Shown here one piece after another: positions 15,962 to 24,299 of a DNA stretch of 24,299 nt (positions are counted from its first letter, which is position 1; each line of letters starts with the position of its first letter). Origin of the DNA: AP-16 sp036395835 (lineage in GTDB: Bacteria > Pseudomonadota > Alphaproteobacteria > Rhizobiales > Xanthobacteraceae); assembly GCA_036395835.1 (NCBI GenBank), contig DASWCW010000194.1:1-24299 (forward strand), written 5' to 3'. A program made the position numbers and the translations under genes. Under the pieces are notes generated by a model. That model saw only the letters and a list, made by a program, of their open reading frames with translations, made no database searches and was not told the origin of the DNA.

Positions 15962-16736
15962 CGCACGGCCGCCGACCGGCGCCGGCCGGCGCTCCGGCGG
16001 CCCCGAAATTCACGCCAATCGGGTGCTCACGCGGTTGTCGCCGGAGGACTACAAGCCCCTGCGCCCGCACCTCGAGGCCGTGACGCTGGAGTACCGCCGC
16101 CCCCTTTATGGAGCGAACGAGCCCATCAAGTTCGTGTATTTCATCGAGAGCGGCGTCGCGTCTCTGGTCAACACGATGTCGGACGGCAAGGCGGCCGAGG
16201 TGGGAACCATCGGCAACGAGGGCATCGTCGGGTTGCCCATTCTGCTCGGCGATCGGTTTGCGCCGACCAACGTTTACATGCAGGTACCCGGGACCGCACT
16301 GAGGATAAGTGCGAGAATCTTCGAGACCGAGGTGCACCGAAGCCGGTCGTTGCGAACAGTCGCGCTCCATTATGCTCACGCATTTTTCAATCAGGTGGCT
16401 CAATCCGCGGCGTGCAGTCATTTCCATTCACTGGAACAGCGGTGCTGCCGGTGGGTGCTGATGACGCGCGAGCGCATGCCCACGGACGATTTTCTCCTCA
16501 CCCAGGAGTTCCTCGGGATGATGCTCGGCGTCCAGCGTACGAGCGTGACGCTGGCGATGAGCGCGCTGCGACGCGACGGCCTGCTGCGTTACAGGCGCGG
16601 CCACGTTACGATCCTGGATCGTCGCGGCCTGGAAGCGCGCTCGTGCGAGTGCTACCGGGTGAGCAAGGCCGAGTTCGATCGGCTGCTCGGGGATCGTCGC
16701 GCGCGATCTCCGAACGCGGTCAACGCCCGCCCGTAG
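15945..16736 (+). CDS. Crp/Fnr family transcription regulator
   Basis: This encodes 263 residues from ATG 15945, overlapping the response regulator end. An earlier in-frame ATG at 15873 lies well inside that gene. A basic N-terminal stretch of about 25 residues precedes the sensor domain (LEAVTLEYRRPLYGANEPIK, then VGTIGNEGIVGLPILLG). The long dimer helix holds SAACSHFHSLEQRCCRWVLM. The helix-turn-helix is LTQEFLGMMLGVQRTSVTLAM, followed by the winged strand LLRYRRGHVTILDRRGLE and a CECY motif. No FNR-type N-terminal cysteine cluster is present, so it is not an oxygen-sensing FNR. CRP's cAMP-binding Arg-Ser is not evident. The ligand is unknown. It and the frameshifted gene at 14509-15223 share the same architecture and CECY ending, so they are likely paralogues flanking the response regulator. 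Confidence 0.88.
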   Translation: MRQSTSARPPTGAGRRSGGPEIHANRVLTRLSPEDYKPLRPHLEAVTLEYRRPLYGANEPIKFVYFIESGVASLVNTMSDGKAAEVGTIGNEGIVGLPILLGDRFAPTNVYMQVPGTALRISARIFETEVHRSRSLRTVALHYAHAFFNQVAQSAACSHFHSLEQRCCRWVLMTRERMPTDDFLLTQEFLGMMLGVQRTSVTLAMSALRRDGLLRYRRGHVTILDRRGLEARSCECYRVSKAEFDRLLGDRRARSPNAVNARP

Positions 16737-17075
16737 CTTTCAATGCAGCAATAGAATGGACAAAATAGCGAGAAGGCCCAAAATCGGGCTGCGGTCGCCA
16801 ACGGCCACCTGGGTTTCAGGGCGGGATTACCCGCAAAATATGCAGCAAAATCAATTCATTGCGCCGACTATCCAGCTTTCGGCCAAGTCGAAAGGTTCTA
16901 AGTCGAAAGTATTATGAGTGCCGACAAGGCGGAATGTTAGCTTCCTATTACGGCTTTTAATCCGAGCCCTTGATCGGATGAGCAGAATATCTGCATCGGA
17001 TGAGCAGAATATCTGCGGGCGGTCCCGGGCGACTTTCGCGCCGCGAAGCGACGAAGCCTTAAATAGGAGGGGAAC
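16737..17075 (+). promoter_or_regulatory. Repeat-rich leader of the MHS transporter
   Basis: This 339-base gap has no gene. It is more A/T-rich than its surroundings. It holds CTTTCG-N7-CGAAAG (16876-16894) with AAGTCGAAAG repeated at 16885-16894 and 16900-16909, then the 22-base tandem repeat at 16973-17016, and ends with an AGGAGGGG ribosome site. This looks like a dedicated control region, but the -35/-10 boxes are not clear. Confidence 0.5.
16973..17016 (+). repeat. Exact 22-bp tandem repeat with internal dyad (operator-like)
   Basis: Two identical 22-base units (16973-16994, 16995-17016) lie 60 bases upstream of the transporter ATG. Each contains GCAGAATATCTGC, a five-base inverted repeat (GCAGA/TCTGC) around ATA. 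A period of 22 bases puts both dyads on nearly the same face of the helix, as expected for a dimeric regulator binding twice. Confidence 0.8.
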
Positions 17076-18404
17076 ATGGCTGAGATTCCGAAGAACTTTC
17101 GGACCGTGATCATCGCCGCGTCGGTAGGAAACGTCATCGAGTGGTACGACTTCTATATTTTCGGGAGCTTGGCTGCGATCCTGTCGGTCAAGTTCTTCGA
17201 ACAGAGCCACCCGATTGCGGCCCTGCTGAGCACGATCGCGCTGTTCACCGCCGGATTCCTGATCCGTCCATTGGGGGCATTCCTGTTCGGATGGATGGGC
17301 GACAAGGTGGGCCGCAAATACACGTTCCTCGTTACGCTCAGCGGAATGGGGATAGGCACGGGGGCGATCGGATTGATTCCGACCTACGAGTCGATCGGTC
17401 TGACCGCCGCGTTCGTCCTGTTCGGCCTGCGGATGATCCAGGGCCTGTGCCTGGGCGGCGAGTACGGCGGTGCCATCACCTATGTCGCCGAGCATGTCTC
17501 GGACGAACACCGCGGCTACTACACCGGCTGGCTACAGACCTCTCCGACTCTCGGCATCGTGGTGTCGCTGGCCGTGATCATCGCGAGCCGCACGTACTTC
17601 GGCAATGATGCGTTCAATGCATGGGCGTGGCGCGTTCCGTTCCTGGTGTCCTTCCTGATGGTGGCAATCGCTATCTACATCCGGCTCCAGCTCCAGGAGA
17701 CGCCGATCTTCGAGGAGATCAAGGCCAAAGGCCTGATGACCAAAAACCCCTGGAAGGAGGCGTTCATGAGCACGAATATCAAATACGTGCTGATCGCCTG
17801 CATCGTGCTCATCGGCCAGGGAGTGGTCTGGTACAGCGGTCAGTTCTGGGCACTGTACTTCCTGCAGCAGGTATCCAAGGTGGACGCGCTGAGCTCGGCC
17901 TACATCGTGGGAGCCGCGCTGCTCCTTGCAACGCCGAGCTTGATCTTTTTTGGTTGGCTGTCCGACAAGATCGGCCGCAAGCCAGTGATCTTGGGAGGCA
18001 TGTTGCTCGCGGCGATCACCTACTATCCGCTGTATGCCTGGCTGGGAACGGTCACGCAGCCTGGCAATATCAACTATCCGATCTCGATCTTCATCATCTT
18101 CATCCTCGTTTGCTACGTCGGGATGGTGTATGGCCCGGTCGGGGCGTTCCTGGCGGAATATTTCCCCAGCAAGATCCGCTACACGTCGGTGTCGGTGCCG
18201 TATCACATCGGCAACGGCTGGGGTGGCGGATTGGTGCCGTTCATCACCTCGGCTTCCTTCGCGGCCACGGGTAGCATCGGCTACGCGCTGCTCTACCCGA
18301 TCGCGGTTCCGGCGGTGTGCTTCGTGCTCGCCCTGTTCCTGATGCCGGAGACCCGCAAGATCAGCATCTGGCAGCCGGCAACGGGCAGATCGGCGGCAGC
18401 CTAG
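17076..18404 (+). CDS. MFS transporter, metabolite:H+ symporter (MHS) family
   Basis: This encodes 442 residues with about 12 membrane helices. The opening GNVIEWYDFYIFGSLAAIL at residues 18-36 is the MHS signature, as in ShiA, KgtP and ProP. The loop between helices 2 and 3 has the MFS motif GWMGDKVGRK, repeated in the second half as GWLSDKIGRK. LRMIQGLCLGGEYGG and LQETPIFEEI are also typical. It is an inner-membrane proton-coupled importer of a small organic acid, amino acid or betaine; the substrate cannot be deduced. The start is certain (AGGAGGGGAACATG). The gene stands alone between a repeat-rich control region and a strong hairpin at 18413-18444, so it is a single-gene unit, probably induced by its substrate through the duplicated operator-like repeat. 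Confidence 0.92.
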   Translation: MAEIPKNFRTVIIAASVGNVIEWYDFYIFGSLAAILSVKFFEQSHPIAALLSTIALFTAGFLIRPLGAFLFGWMGDKVGRKYTFLVTLSGMGIGTGAIGLIPTYESIGLTAAFVLFGLRMIQGLCLGGEYGGAITYVAEHVSDEHRGYYTGWLQTSPTLGIVVSLAVIIASRTYFGNDAFNAWAWRVPFLVSFLMVAIAIYIRLQLQETPIFEEIKAKGLMTKNPWKEAFMSTNIKYVLIACIVLIGQGVVWYSGQFWALYFLQQVSKVDALSSAYIVGAALLLATPSLIFFGWLSDKIGRKPVILGGMLLAAITYYPLYAWLGTVTQPGNINYPISIFIIFILVCYVGMVYGPVGAFLAEYFPSKIRYTSVSVPYHIGNGWGGGLVPFITSASFAATGSIGYALLYPIAVPAVCFVLALFLMPETRKISIWQPATGRSAAA

Positions 18405-18412
18405 AAAGGCAG

Positions 18413-18444
18413 GTCCGTGCGGGGCTTCTCGGCCCCGCACGGAC
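18413..18444. terminator. Strong bidirectional hairpin between convergent genes
   Basis: A perfect 13-base stem (GTCCGTGCGGGGC 18413-18425, GCCCCGCACGGAC 18432-18444) with a six-base loop lies nine bases after the transporter stop and 19 bases from the stop of the converging permease gene. There is no long T-run, but the stem is very stable and can serve both strands. Confidence 0.75.
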
Positions 18445-18463
18445 TGCATCTCATCGAGTCCAG

Positions 18464-19427
18464 CTAGGCGCGCACTTCCTGGCGCTGGAAGATCACGTAG
18501 CCCACCACGAACAGCAGGATGGTCGCGGCGATCAGGCCGACGATCTGCGCCCACACCACGAGCACGCTCTGCAGCAGCGGCAGCGGCGCGCCCGGAATGG
18601 CGCCGCGCTCGAGCAGCGTGAGCCCCATGGCCGCCAGCATCGGCTGCTGGGTCGAGCGCACGGAAGGATCGAGCAGCACGCTTACGATCTCGCCGTAGAG
18701 CGCGCCGGGGGACACCCGCGCGAACGCCTGCTGGGTGCCCAATTGGCTCAAGAGCTCGCCGGCCGAGGTGATCGGGCCGGGCGCGAAAGCCGCGGCGACG
18801 GCCGGCGAGAGCAGCGGCCACAGGATCGTGAGGAACAGCCACAGCCCGAGGCTGATCAGCGCGGCGGTCGCCGCCGAGCGGAACACGATCGAGAACAGCA
18901 TCGCCAGCGCCAGCCAGACGCCGGCATAGATGATCGTCACGCCCAGCATGATGAACGCGCGCGCCATCTCCTCCACGCTCGGCGGCAGCCCGAGCAGAAC
19001 GAGGCCGAGCCCGATCACGAGCAGCCACAGCGCCACCAAGCCGATGCTGATGGTCGCAAGCCCGGCCAGGAATTTGCCGAACAGCAGCGCGTCCCGGTAG
19101 ATCGGCTGCGCCAGAATCCGGCTGAGCGTGCGCTGATTGTGCTCGCTGTTGACGAGATCGAAGCCGAGGCCGATCGCGACCAGCGGCACCAGAAACGACA
19201 GCAGCGAAACGAAGGACAGCGGCAGCTGATTGCCCGCGCGGGTGAACAGGCGCAGGAACAGGAACGGATCCTCGGCCGTAACCTCGCGGATCTGCGAAAT
19301 CGCCGAATAGATGGCGGCGATGCCGGTGAGCACCACGAGCCATTCGAGCACGCGCATGCGCACGCTGGTGAGGTGATCGGACAGTTCCTTCAGGAACACC
19401 ACCCCCATGCCGTGCCAGGGCGAGCCT

Positions 19428-19438
<11 letters not shown>
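18464..19438 (-). CDS. ABC-2 type transporter permease (NosY-like)
   Basis: This encodes 324 residues with about six membrane helices and a large loop after the first one. The segment FDLVNSEHNQRTLSRILAQPIYRDALLFGKF is typical of ABC-2 permeases of the NosY type, which handle export or cell-envelope maturation tasks. The final helix ILLFVVGYVIFQRQE ends in a short charged tail. ATG 19438 lies 11 bases inside the upstream ATPase gene, so the two are translationally coupled. It is the last gene of the operon at 18464-21535. The other side has a strong hairpin. The substrate is unknown. Confidence 0.88.
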
Positions 19439-20368
<930 letters not shown>

Positions 20369-20372
<4 letters not shown>

Positions 20373-21535
20373 CGCCGGCCGAACCTCGCCACCGCGCCGA
20401 CCAGGACCAGGAGCGCGATCGCAATGATGCCGACGCCCGCCGCGCCCCAGACCGTCGAGGTCGCAACGGTGATCCGGAACTGGCCCGAGGTGTTCTCGCC
20501 GCGCGAGGCGGCGCGCAAGCTCGCGACATAATCGCCGGCGATCGCCTTCTCGCTCGGCGTCACCAGGGCCTGGACCTCGCGATTCTGCTCCGGCGCCAGG
20601 CGATCGATGATCTTGGGCTCGAAGCTGATCTTCCATCCGGTCGGCCCCGAGCCGGAAAGCTCCACGTCCTCGGCCGGCGCGGTGCCGGTGTTGGTCACCA
20701 CCACCGGGATCGAAGCCTCCTTGCCGGCGGTGGCCTCCGCGCTCATCCGGCCCTCGCGACCGGAGAGCGAAAGCCGCGGCTGGCCGGTGATGTCGAGCTC
20801 GACCTGGGTCTGCGCATTGGCGTCCTCGGCCGATATCCGCATGGTGACGGGATAGCGCCCGGCCCCGACCGTGCTCGGCGGCCTTACCTTCAGCTTCACG
20901 TCCTTGGATTGTCCGGCTTCGACCGGAATCGAGCTGAGCTCCTGGGAGCCATAGGCTTCCGTGAACGAGGTATCGAAATTCGGCGGGCCCTGCGCGGCCA
21001 GGCTCACCAGCAGGTTCTTGCCGCTGTCGTTCTTGATCGTGACCTGATACTCGAAGCTCGTCTTGGCGCTGCCGCGCAACGACGGCAGCTTCGGATCGAC
21101 CGACAGCTTGGCGGGCAGGTCCTTGGCGAGCGTCACGGCGACCGGCAGGCTGATCTTCGTCCCCTGCCCTTCGGCACTGACGGTCAGCGTCTGGGTGCCG
21201 ATGGCGGCGTTTGCCGGCACATCGAGCCGAAGCTGCAGGGATACGCTGCCGTTGGTCGCCGGCATCGCCGCCGCGACCGGCTGACCGCCGCCGAGCAGCG
21301 TCGCGGTCCATCCCGACGGCACGCCGTCGACCTTGAGCGCGAGCCGCTCGGGCGCCTGGGCGTAGTTCTGCAGGCGCAGGCTCACGGTCGAAGTCGTGCC
21401 GGGCCTGACCGTTACCGCCGGATAATCCGTGAGCAGGTAGACGCCTTTGACGTCTTTCGGCACCTCCTCCGCCCGGGCCGAAGGAACGAGAAGAGCCGCG
21501 GCAATGGCCACGATGGCGAGTGAGAAGGCTCGCAT
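20369..21535 (-). CDS. Exported NEW3-domain protein with C-terminal membrane anchor
   Basis: This encodes 388 residues from ATG 21535, with GGAG at good distance. Residues 1-22 are a signal peptide (cleavage after ARA). The body has three similar beta-sandwich units of the NPCBM-associated NEW3 type (PF10633; COG1470). Each has a pattern like TVRPGTTSTVSLRLQNYAQAP, then P-S-G-W. Clear examples are VPSGWTATLL in the first and SGPTGWKISFEP in the last. A single membrane helix lies near 362-382 (WGAAGVGIIAIALLVLVGAV), with a basic end. The protein therefore faces the periplasm, tied to the inner membrane. It overlaps the ATPase gene by four bases (ATGA), which makes it a likely accessory subunit of the ABC-2 system, perhaps gathering or guiding the substrate. 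That role is inference. Confidence 0.85.
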
Positions 21536-21762
21536 GGAAGATCTCCGCGCAGCTGTTTGGTATTCCGGCAGAAAGTCGCCCCCGTTGTTGGGCGCGTCCG
21601 GCACGGCTGTTGAGGGACGGCGGCTATATTTTCCGCAAATGCGACGAAATCGGTGCGGATTTGTGGAGATTTTTCGGTCCGGGCGCAACGGTTCTTTTTG
21701 CCGCGGACCGGCCTCACCTTCATTCCGCCGGGCCGGGCCCCTCATCGCTCCCTTCGAGACGC

Positions 21763-22137
21763 CTAGCAACGGGTAACGTGCGCCGCGACGGCAAGCCAAT
21801 GGCCGTTCCGGCGGGCCCATACATCGGTGTATCTGCCGAAGCCCGGTCTTCCGTCCGGCGCCGCGTATGTGGTCCGCCCGTGAATGATCGCGAAATCTCC
21901 CATGATGCGGATATCGACATCGTGGGCCTCGAGACCGGAGATCCTTACGGGCAACGCCGTTTGCTTCAGAAAACCCTGCCGATTCACGAGCGAGCCATCC
22001 GGATTGGAGCAGAGAAAATCCTCCGCCAATATCTCCTCGAAGCGGCGGACATCCGACGTCTGCACCGACCGAATGTAGTCGCGGTTGAGCGCGAGAAGCG
22101 CGTCGAGTTCGGAGTTCAGCTCGGCGGTGTTCTGCAT
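21763..22137 (-). CDS. NTF2-like (SnoaL/DUF4440-type) protein
   Basis: This encodes 124 residues from ATG 22137, with GGGAGA upstream. The cone-shaped NTF2 fold is indicated by an N-terminal helix pair (LLALNRDYIRSVQTSDVRRFEEILAEDF), FLCSNPDGSLVNRQGFL, IMGDFAIIHGRTTY and the closing FGRYTDVWARRNGHWLAVAAHVT. This matches the DUF4440 / nuclear transport factor 2 family. Members are small-molecule enzymes or binding proteins; many have no known substrate. No signal peptide is present. It follows the GST gene by 60 bases on the same strand and may be co-transcribed with it. Confidence 0.85.
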   Translation of the reverse strand: MQNTAELNSELDALLALNRDYIRSVQTSDVRRFEEILAEDFLCSNPDGSLVNRQGFLKQTALPVRISGLEAHDVDIRIMGDFAIIHGRTTYAAPDGRPGFGRYTDVWARRNGHWLAVAAHVTRC

Positions 22138-22197
22138 GGCTTCTCCCTTTTGAACTTGAGGTCTGTCGGGCGCAACGGTCCTTTGCGCGACTCCGGT

Positions 22198-22872
22198 TCA
22201 GACTTTCAGCACGGCCGGCCAGTCGGGCTCATCCTCCGGCAGCACCCAGGGCTCTTGCACCGCCGCCGCCTTCCATTCCTGCCAGGCGGCGAGCCCCATC
22301 ATGGCTTCCATATAGGCCCGCGAGGCCGGCCCCACACCGACCGCGTAGGTCGCAAAGCGCGCCACCACCGGTGCGTACATGGCGTCCGCCGCCCCGAACC
22401 GGCCGAACAGGAACGGACCGCCGGCGCCGAACTGGGCGCGGCAGTCGGTCCACATCGCGTCGATGCGCTCGACGTTCGCGGCGGCATCCGGGCTCAAATC
22501 ACGCGGCTTGACCGGCCGCCAGAAATTCATCGGGCATTCGCGCCGCAGCGGCACGAAGCCGGCGTGCATCTCGGCGGCAAGCGCGCGCGCATGGGCACGC
22601 GCCTCGGGATCGTCCGGCCAAAGCTTCGCGTCCGGGAATTTGTCGGCGAGATATTCGAGCATCGCCAGCGACTCCCAGACATGGACCTCGCCGTCGGCCA
22701 GCGCCGGCACCTTTCCGGCCGGCGAGATTGCCATGACGGTCCGCTTGAAGTGCGGATCGTCGAGCGAGATCACGCGCTCGGCGAACGGGATGCCGGCGAC
22801 CTTCATGGCGATCCACGGGCGCAACGACCACGACGAATAGTTCTTGTTGCCGATGATGAGGTTGAGTGCCAT
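22198..22872 (-). CDS. Glutathione S-transferase family protein
   Basis: This encodes 224 residues from ATG 22872, behind GGGAGG. The N-terminal thioredoxin-like domain opens LNLIIGNKNYSSWSLRPW, with the Ser-rich active-site loop of bacterial GSTs, and contains the cis-Pro segment SPAGKVPAL and the glutathione-binding WESLAMLEYLADKFP. The C-terminal helical domain follows (FLFGRFGAADAMYAPVVARF, with the conserved N-cap Asp region). It conjugates or otherwise handles glutathione with electrophiles; the specific substrate is unknown. An open extension of 13 residues before this Met is not needed. The downstream NTF2-like gene is 60 bases away. Confidence 0.92.
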   Translation of the reverse strand: MALNLIIGNKNYSSWSLRPWIAMKVAGIPFAERVISLDDPHFKRTVMAISPAGKVPALADGEVHVWESLAMLEYLADKFPDAKLWPDDPEARAHARALAAEMHAGFVPLRRECPMNFWRPVKPRDLSPDAAANVERIDAMWTDCRAQFGAGGPFLFGRFGAADAMYAPVVARFATYAVGVGPASRAYMEAMMGLAAWQEWKAAAVQEPWVLPEDEPDWPAVLKV

Positions 22873-23015
22873 CAGCGACCTCCCGCTCGACATCAACGCA
22901 TCATCGACCAAGCCAAGCCGGCCGCAAACAAATAATCGCGATCGAAACCATCATTGCGCGGAATAGGCCGCACCTCAGGGTGACGGAAAAGGAGAATCGT
23001 TCTCGCTCGCCCGGC

Positions 23016-23426
23016 TCATGTCTTTGCCGTTTCCGGCGCTTCGACCGGGCCGCCCGCTTTCTTCCAGGCGCTAAAACCGCCGGCGAAATGCGCCACCGGC
23101 TTGAGCCCCATGTGCTGCGCGGTCTGCGTCGCCAGGGCCGAGCGCCAGCCGCCGTTGCAGAAGAACACGAAACGTTTGTCCTCGGCGAACACCGGCTTGT
23201 GGTACGGGCTTTGCGGATCGACCCAGAATTCCAGCATGCCGCGCGGGCAGTGGAAGGCGCCGGGAATGCGGCCGTCGCGGTTGAGCTCGCGGATGTCGCG
23301 CAGGTCGACGAACACGACGTCGTCGTGGCCGTGAAGCTTGATCGCTTCCTCGGTGCCGAGCGTCTCGATCTCGCGCTGCGCGGCATCGACCAGCGCGCGG
23401 TATCCCGTGGTGATTTTCTGTGCCAT
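23016..23426 (-). CDS. Single-domain rhodanese-like protein
   Basis: This encodes 136 residues from ATG 23426, with AGAGAGG upstream. The rhodanese fold is shown by VVFVDLRDIRELNRDGRIPGAFHCPRG and the active-site loop around C90 (FFCNGGWRSA), which keeps the catalytic Cys and the usual Arg. The C-terminal region, KPVAHFAGGFSAWKKAGGPVE, is typical. It carries sulphur as a persulphide in the cytosol (no signal peptide). It could act in thiosulphate or sulphide handling, or in repair of sulphur cofactors; the sequence does not say which. It follows the YdcF gene by 72 bases, with a hairpin repeat in the gap. Confidence 0.92.
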   Translation of the reverse strand: MAQKITTGYRALVDAAQREIETLGTEEAIKLHGHDDVVFVDLRDIRELNRDGRIPGAFHCPRGMLEFWVDPQSPYHKPVFAEDKRFVFFCNGGWRSALATQTAQHMGLKPVAHFAGGFSAWKKAGGPVEAPETAKT

Positions 23427-23459
23427 GGCAACCTCTCTCTCCGCATTTGTAGCACCCAT

Positions 23460-23490
23460 AGGATGGGTTGAGCACCGCGAAACCCATCCT
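23460..23490. repeat. REP-like hairpin repeat, copy c
   Basis: A ten-base perfect stem, AGGATGGGTT (23460-23469) with AACCCATCCT (23481-23490), has an 11-base loop, GAGCACCGCGA. It sits eight bases beyond the YdcF stop on the minus strand. It is the same family as 6680-6706, with a stem that has changed on both arms and so keeps pairing. Confidence 0.8.
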
Positions 23491-23498
23491 ACCGACCC

Positions 23499-24296
23499 CT
23501 ACCGCGGCCCCGGAAACAGCTCCGAGCTCCGCCCGGTGAACCAATAGACCAGGAGGCCGACCCACTCGTGTACGGCCGTGTCGGTGCGTTTCAATCCATC
23601 GCTCGCGATCCGGAACGGACGCGCGAGGTCTTCCGAGCCGCGCGTGCGCCAGTCGACCGGATAGGCCTCGACTTCGAACCCGGCGCGCCGAAATGCGCCG
23701 ATTGCGCGCGGCATATGGTGGGCCGACGTCACCAGCAGCCAGCGCTCGCCCGGCTTCGGATCGGCAATGGCCTTGCTGAATTTCGCGTTCTCGTCGGTGT
23801 CGCGGGAGCGATCCTCGGTGATGAGCCGACCCGCCGGAACGCCGAGGTTCTCGAACAGCCGCGCCGCGAGCTCGGCTTCCGGGCTGCCGTCGTGGACGAG
23901 CTGGCCGCTGCCGCCCGAGAACACAATCCGCGCGTCGGGATATTTGCGCGCAAGCTCGACGGCGCTGGTCATGCGCTCGGCCGCCTCGTTGAGCGAGATC
24001 TCGCCGCGCGCCGGCGCCACCGTCGTCTCGAACGCGCCGCCGAGCACGACGATGCCGTCGGGCGCCCCGCGCGCGGGATTCCACGGCGGAAAGCGCCCCT
24101 CGAGCGGGAGCATCAGCGCATTGCCGAGCGGCGAGAATCCGCAGATGGCGAGCAGCAGCAGGCTCCAGAGCAAACATTGCAGCCCGGCGCGCGCGAAGCG
24201 GGTCGGAAGCAGCAGCGCGCCGGCGAAGCCGAGCCCGATCAGGAGATTGGACGGCCAGGTGAGGAAGCCGAGGATTTTCGAGACGACGAAGAACAT
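23499..24296 (-). CDS. YdcF family (DUF218) membrane-anchored protein
   Basis: This encodes 265 residues, probably complete: the Met at 24296 is three bases from the window edge, and MFFVVSKILGFLTWPSNLLI is a usual YdcF-type opening. Two membrane helices lie at about 13-32 and 38-57 (LQCLLWSLLLLAICGFSPLG). The DUF218 domain follows: GIVVLGGAFE, ARIVFSGGSG, ITEDRSRDTDENAKFS and LLVTSAHHMPRAIGAFRRAGFEV. Related proteins (SanA, YdcF, ElyC) affect envelope integrity and peptidoglycan or lipid-carrier metabolism in E. coli, and the fold binds nucleotide-like ligands. The exact role here is not known. The stop is followed by hairpin repeat c and then by the rhodanese gene. Confidence 0.88.
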   Translation of the reverse strand: MFFVVSKILGFLTWPSNLLIGLGFAGALLLPTRFARAGLQCLLWSLLLLAICGFSPLGNALMLPLEGRFPPWNPARGAPDGIVVLGGAFETTVAPARGEISLNEAAERMTSAVELARKYPDARIVFSGGSGQLVHDGSPEAELAARLFENLGVPAGRLITEDRSRDTDENAKFSKAIADPKPGERWLLVTSAHHMPRAIGAFRRAGFEVEAYPVDWRTRGSEDLARPFRIASDGLKRTDTAVHEWVGLLVYWFTGRSSELFPGPR

Positions 24297-24299
24297 CAG

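Noticed and set aside
22174..22200. Possible EcfG promoter upstream of the NTF2-like gene
   Set aside because: On the minus strand it reads TGAAC-N18-CGTT, with a mismatch in the -35, too long a spacer, and overlap with the GST stop.

Overview
The window looks like chromosomal DNA from an alphaproteobacterium of the order Hyphomicrobiales, probably near Bradyrhizobium/Xanthobacteraceae. This rests on four things: MipZ and a DUF1489 protein, GGAAC-N16/17-CGTT (sigma-EcfG type) promoters, a Tat-exported ABC_sub_bind protein, and intergenic hairpin repeats of a kind I recall from Bradyrhizobium relatives. Coding DNA is GC-rich. I see no tRNA, rRNA, CRISPR array, transposase or phage gene, so this appears to be ordinary chromosome with some fast-changing accessory patches.

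Layout. Positions 1-2.3 kb (minus strand): a VWA-domain protein cut by the window edge, the division-site ATPase MipZ, and a DUF1489 protein. Positions 2.3-8.6 kb: a methylcrotonyl-CoA carboxylase locus of the leucine degradation pathway. mccB (6951-8558) and mccA (2268-4232) are on the minus strand but are separated by a membrane protein, an exported class II aldolase, and a small membrane-anchored CsbD-like protein. The CsbD-like gene has its own general-stress promoter. Positions 9.0-10.2 kb: two minus-strand membrane proteins, the downstream one behind a second EcfG-type promoter. Positions 10.3-11.3 kb: an ABC substrate-binding gene with a frameshift. Positions 11.9-13.6 kb: a B12-binding-type radical SAM enzyme. 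Positions 13.8-14.4 kb: three tiny minus-strand genes, two of them related helical proteins. Positions 14.5-16.7 kb: a regulatory patch with a frameshifted Crp/Fnr gene diverging from a single-domain response regulator that overlaps a second, intact Crp/Fnr gene. Positions 17.1-18.4 kb: an MHS-family transporter with a duplicated operator-like repeat upstream and a strong hairpin downstream. Positions 18.5-21.5 kb: a tightly overlapping operon for a NEW3-domain exported protein, an ABC ATPase and an ABC-2 permease. Positions 21.8-24.3 kb: NTF2-like, GST, rhodanese and YdcF genes.

The most interesting signals are non-coding. Two good EcfG-type promoters each precede a small membrane-protein gene. 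Several short, exact two-copy tandem duplications lie only between genes, and one of them has copied a stress-promoter -35 element. Three related hairpins each begin within about 30 bases of a stop codon. Two genes share the same kind of lesion, a one-base loss late in an otherwise well-conserved frame; this is either real decay or assembly error. I see no clear, wholly undescribed multi-gene system. The best candidate for something not previously described is the membrane-anchored CsbD-like stress protein with its duplicated promoter.
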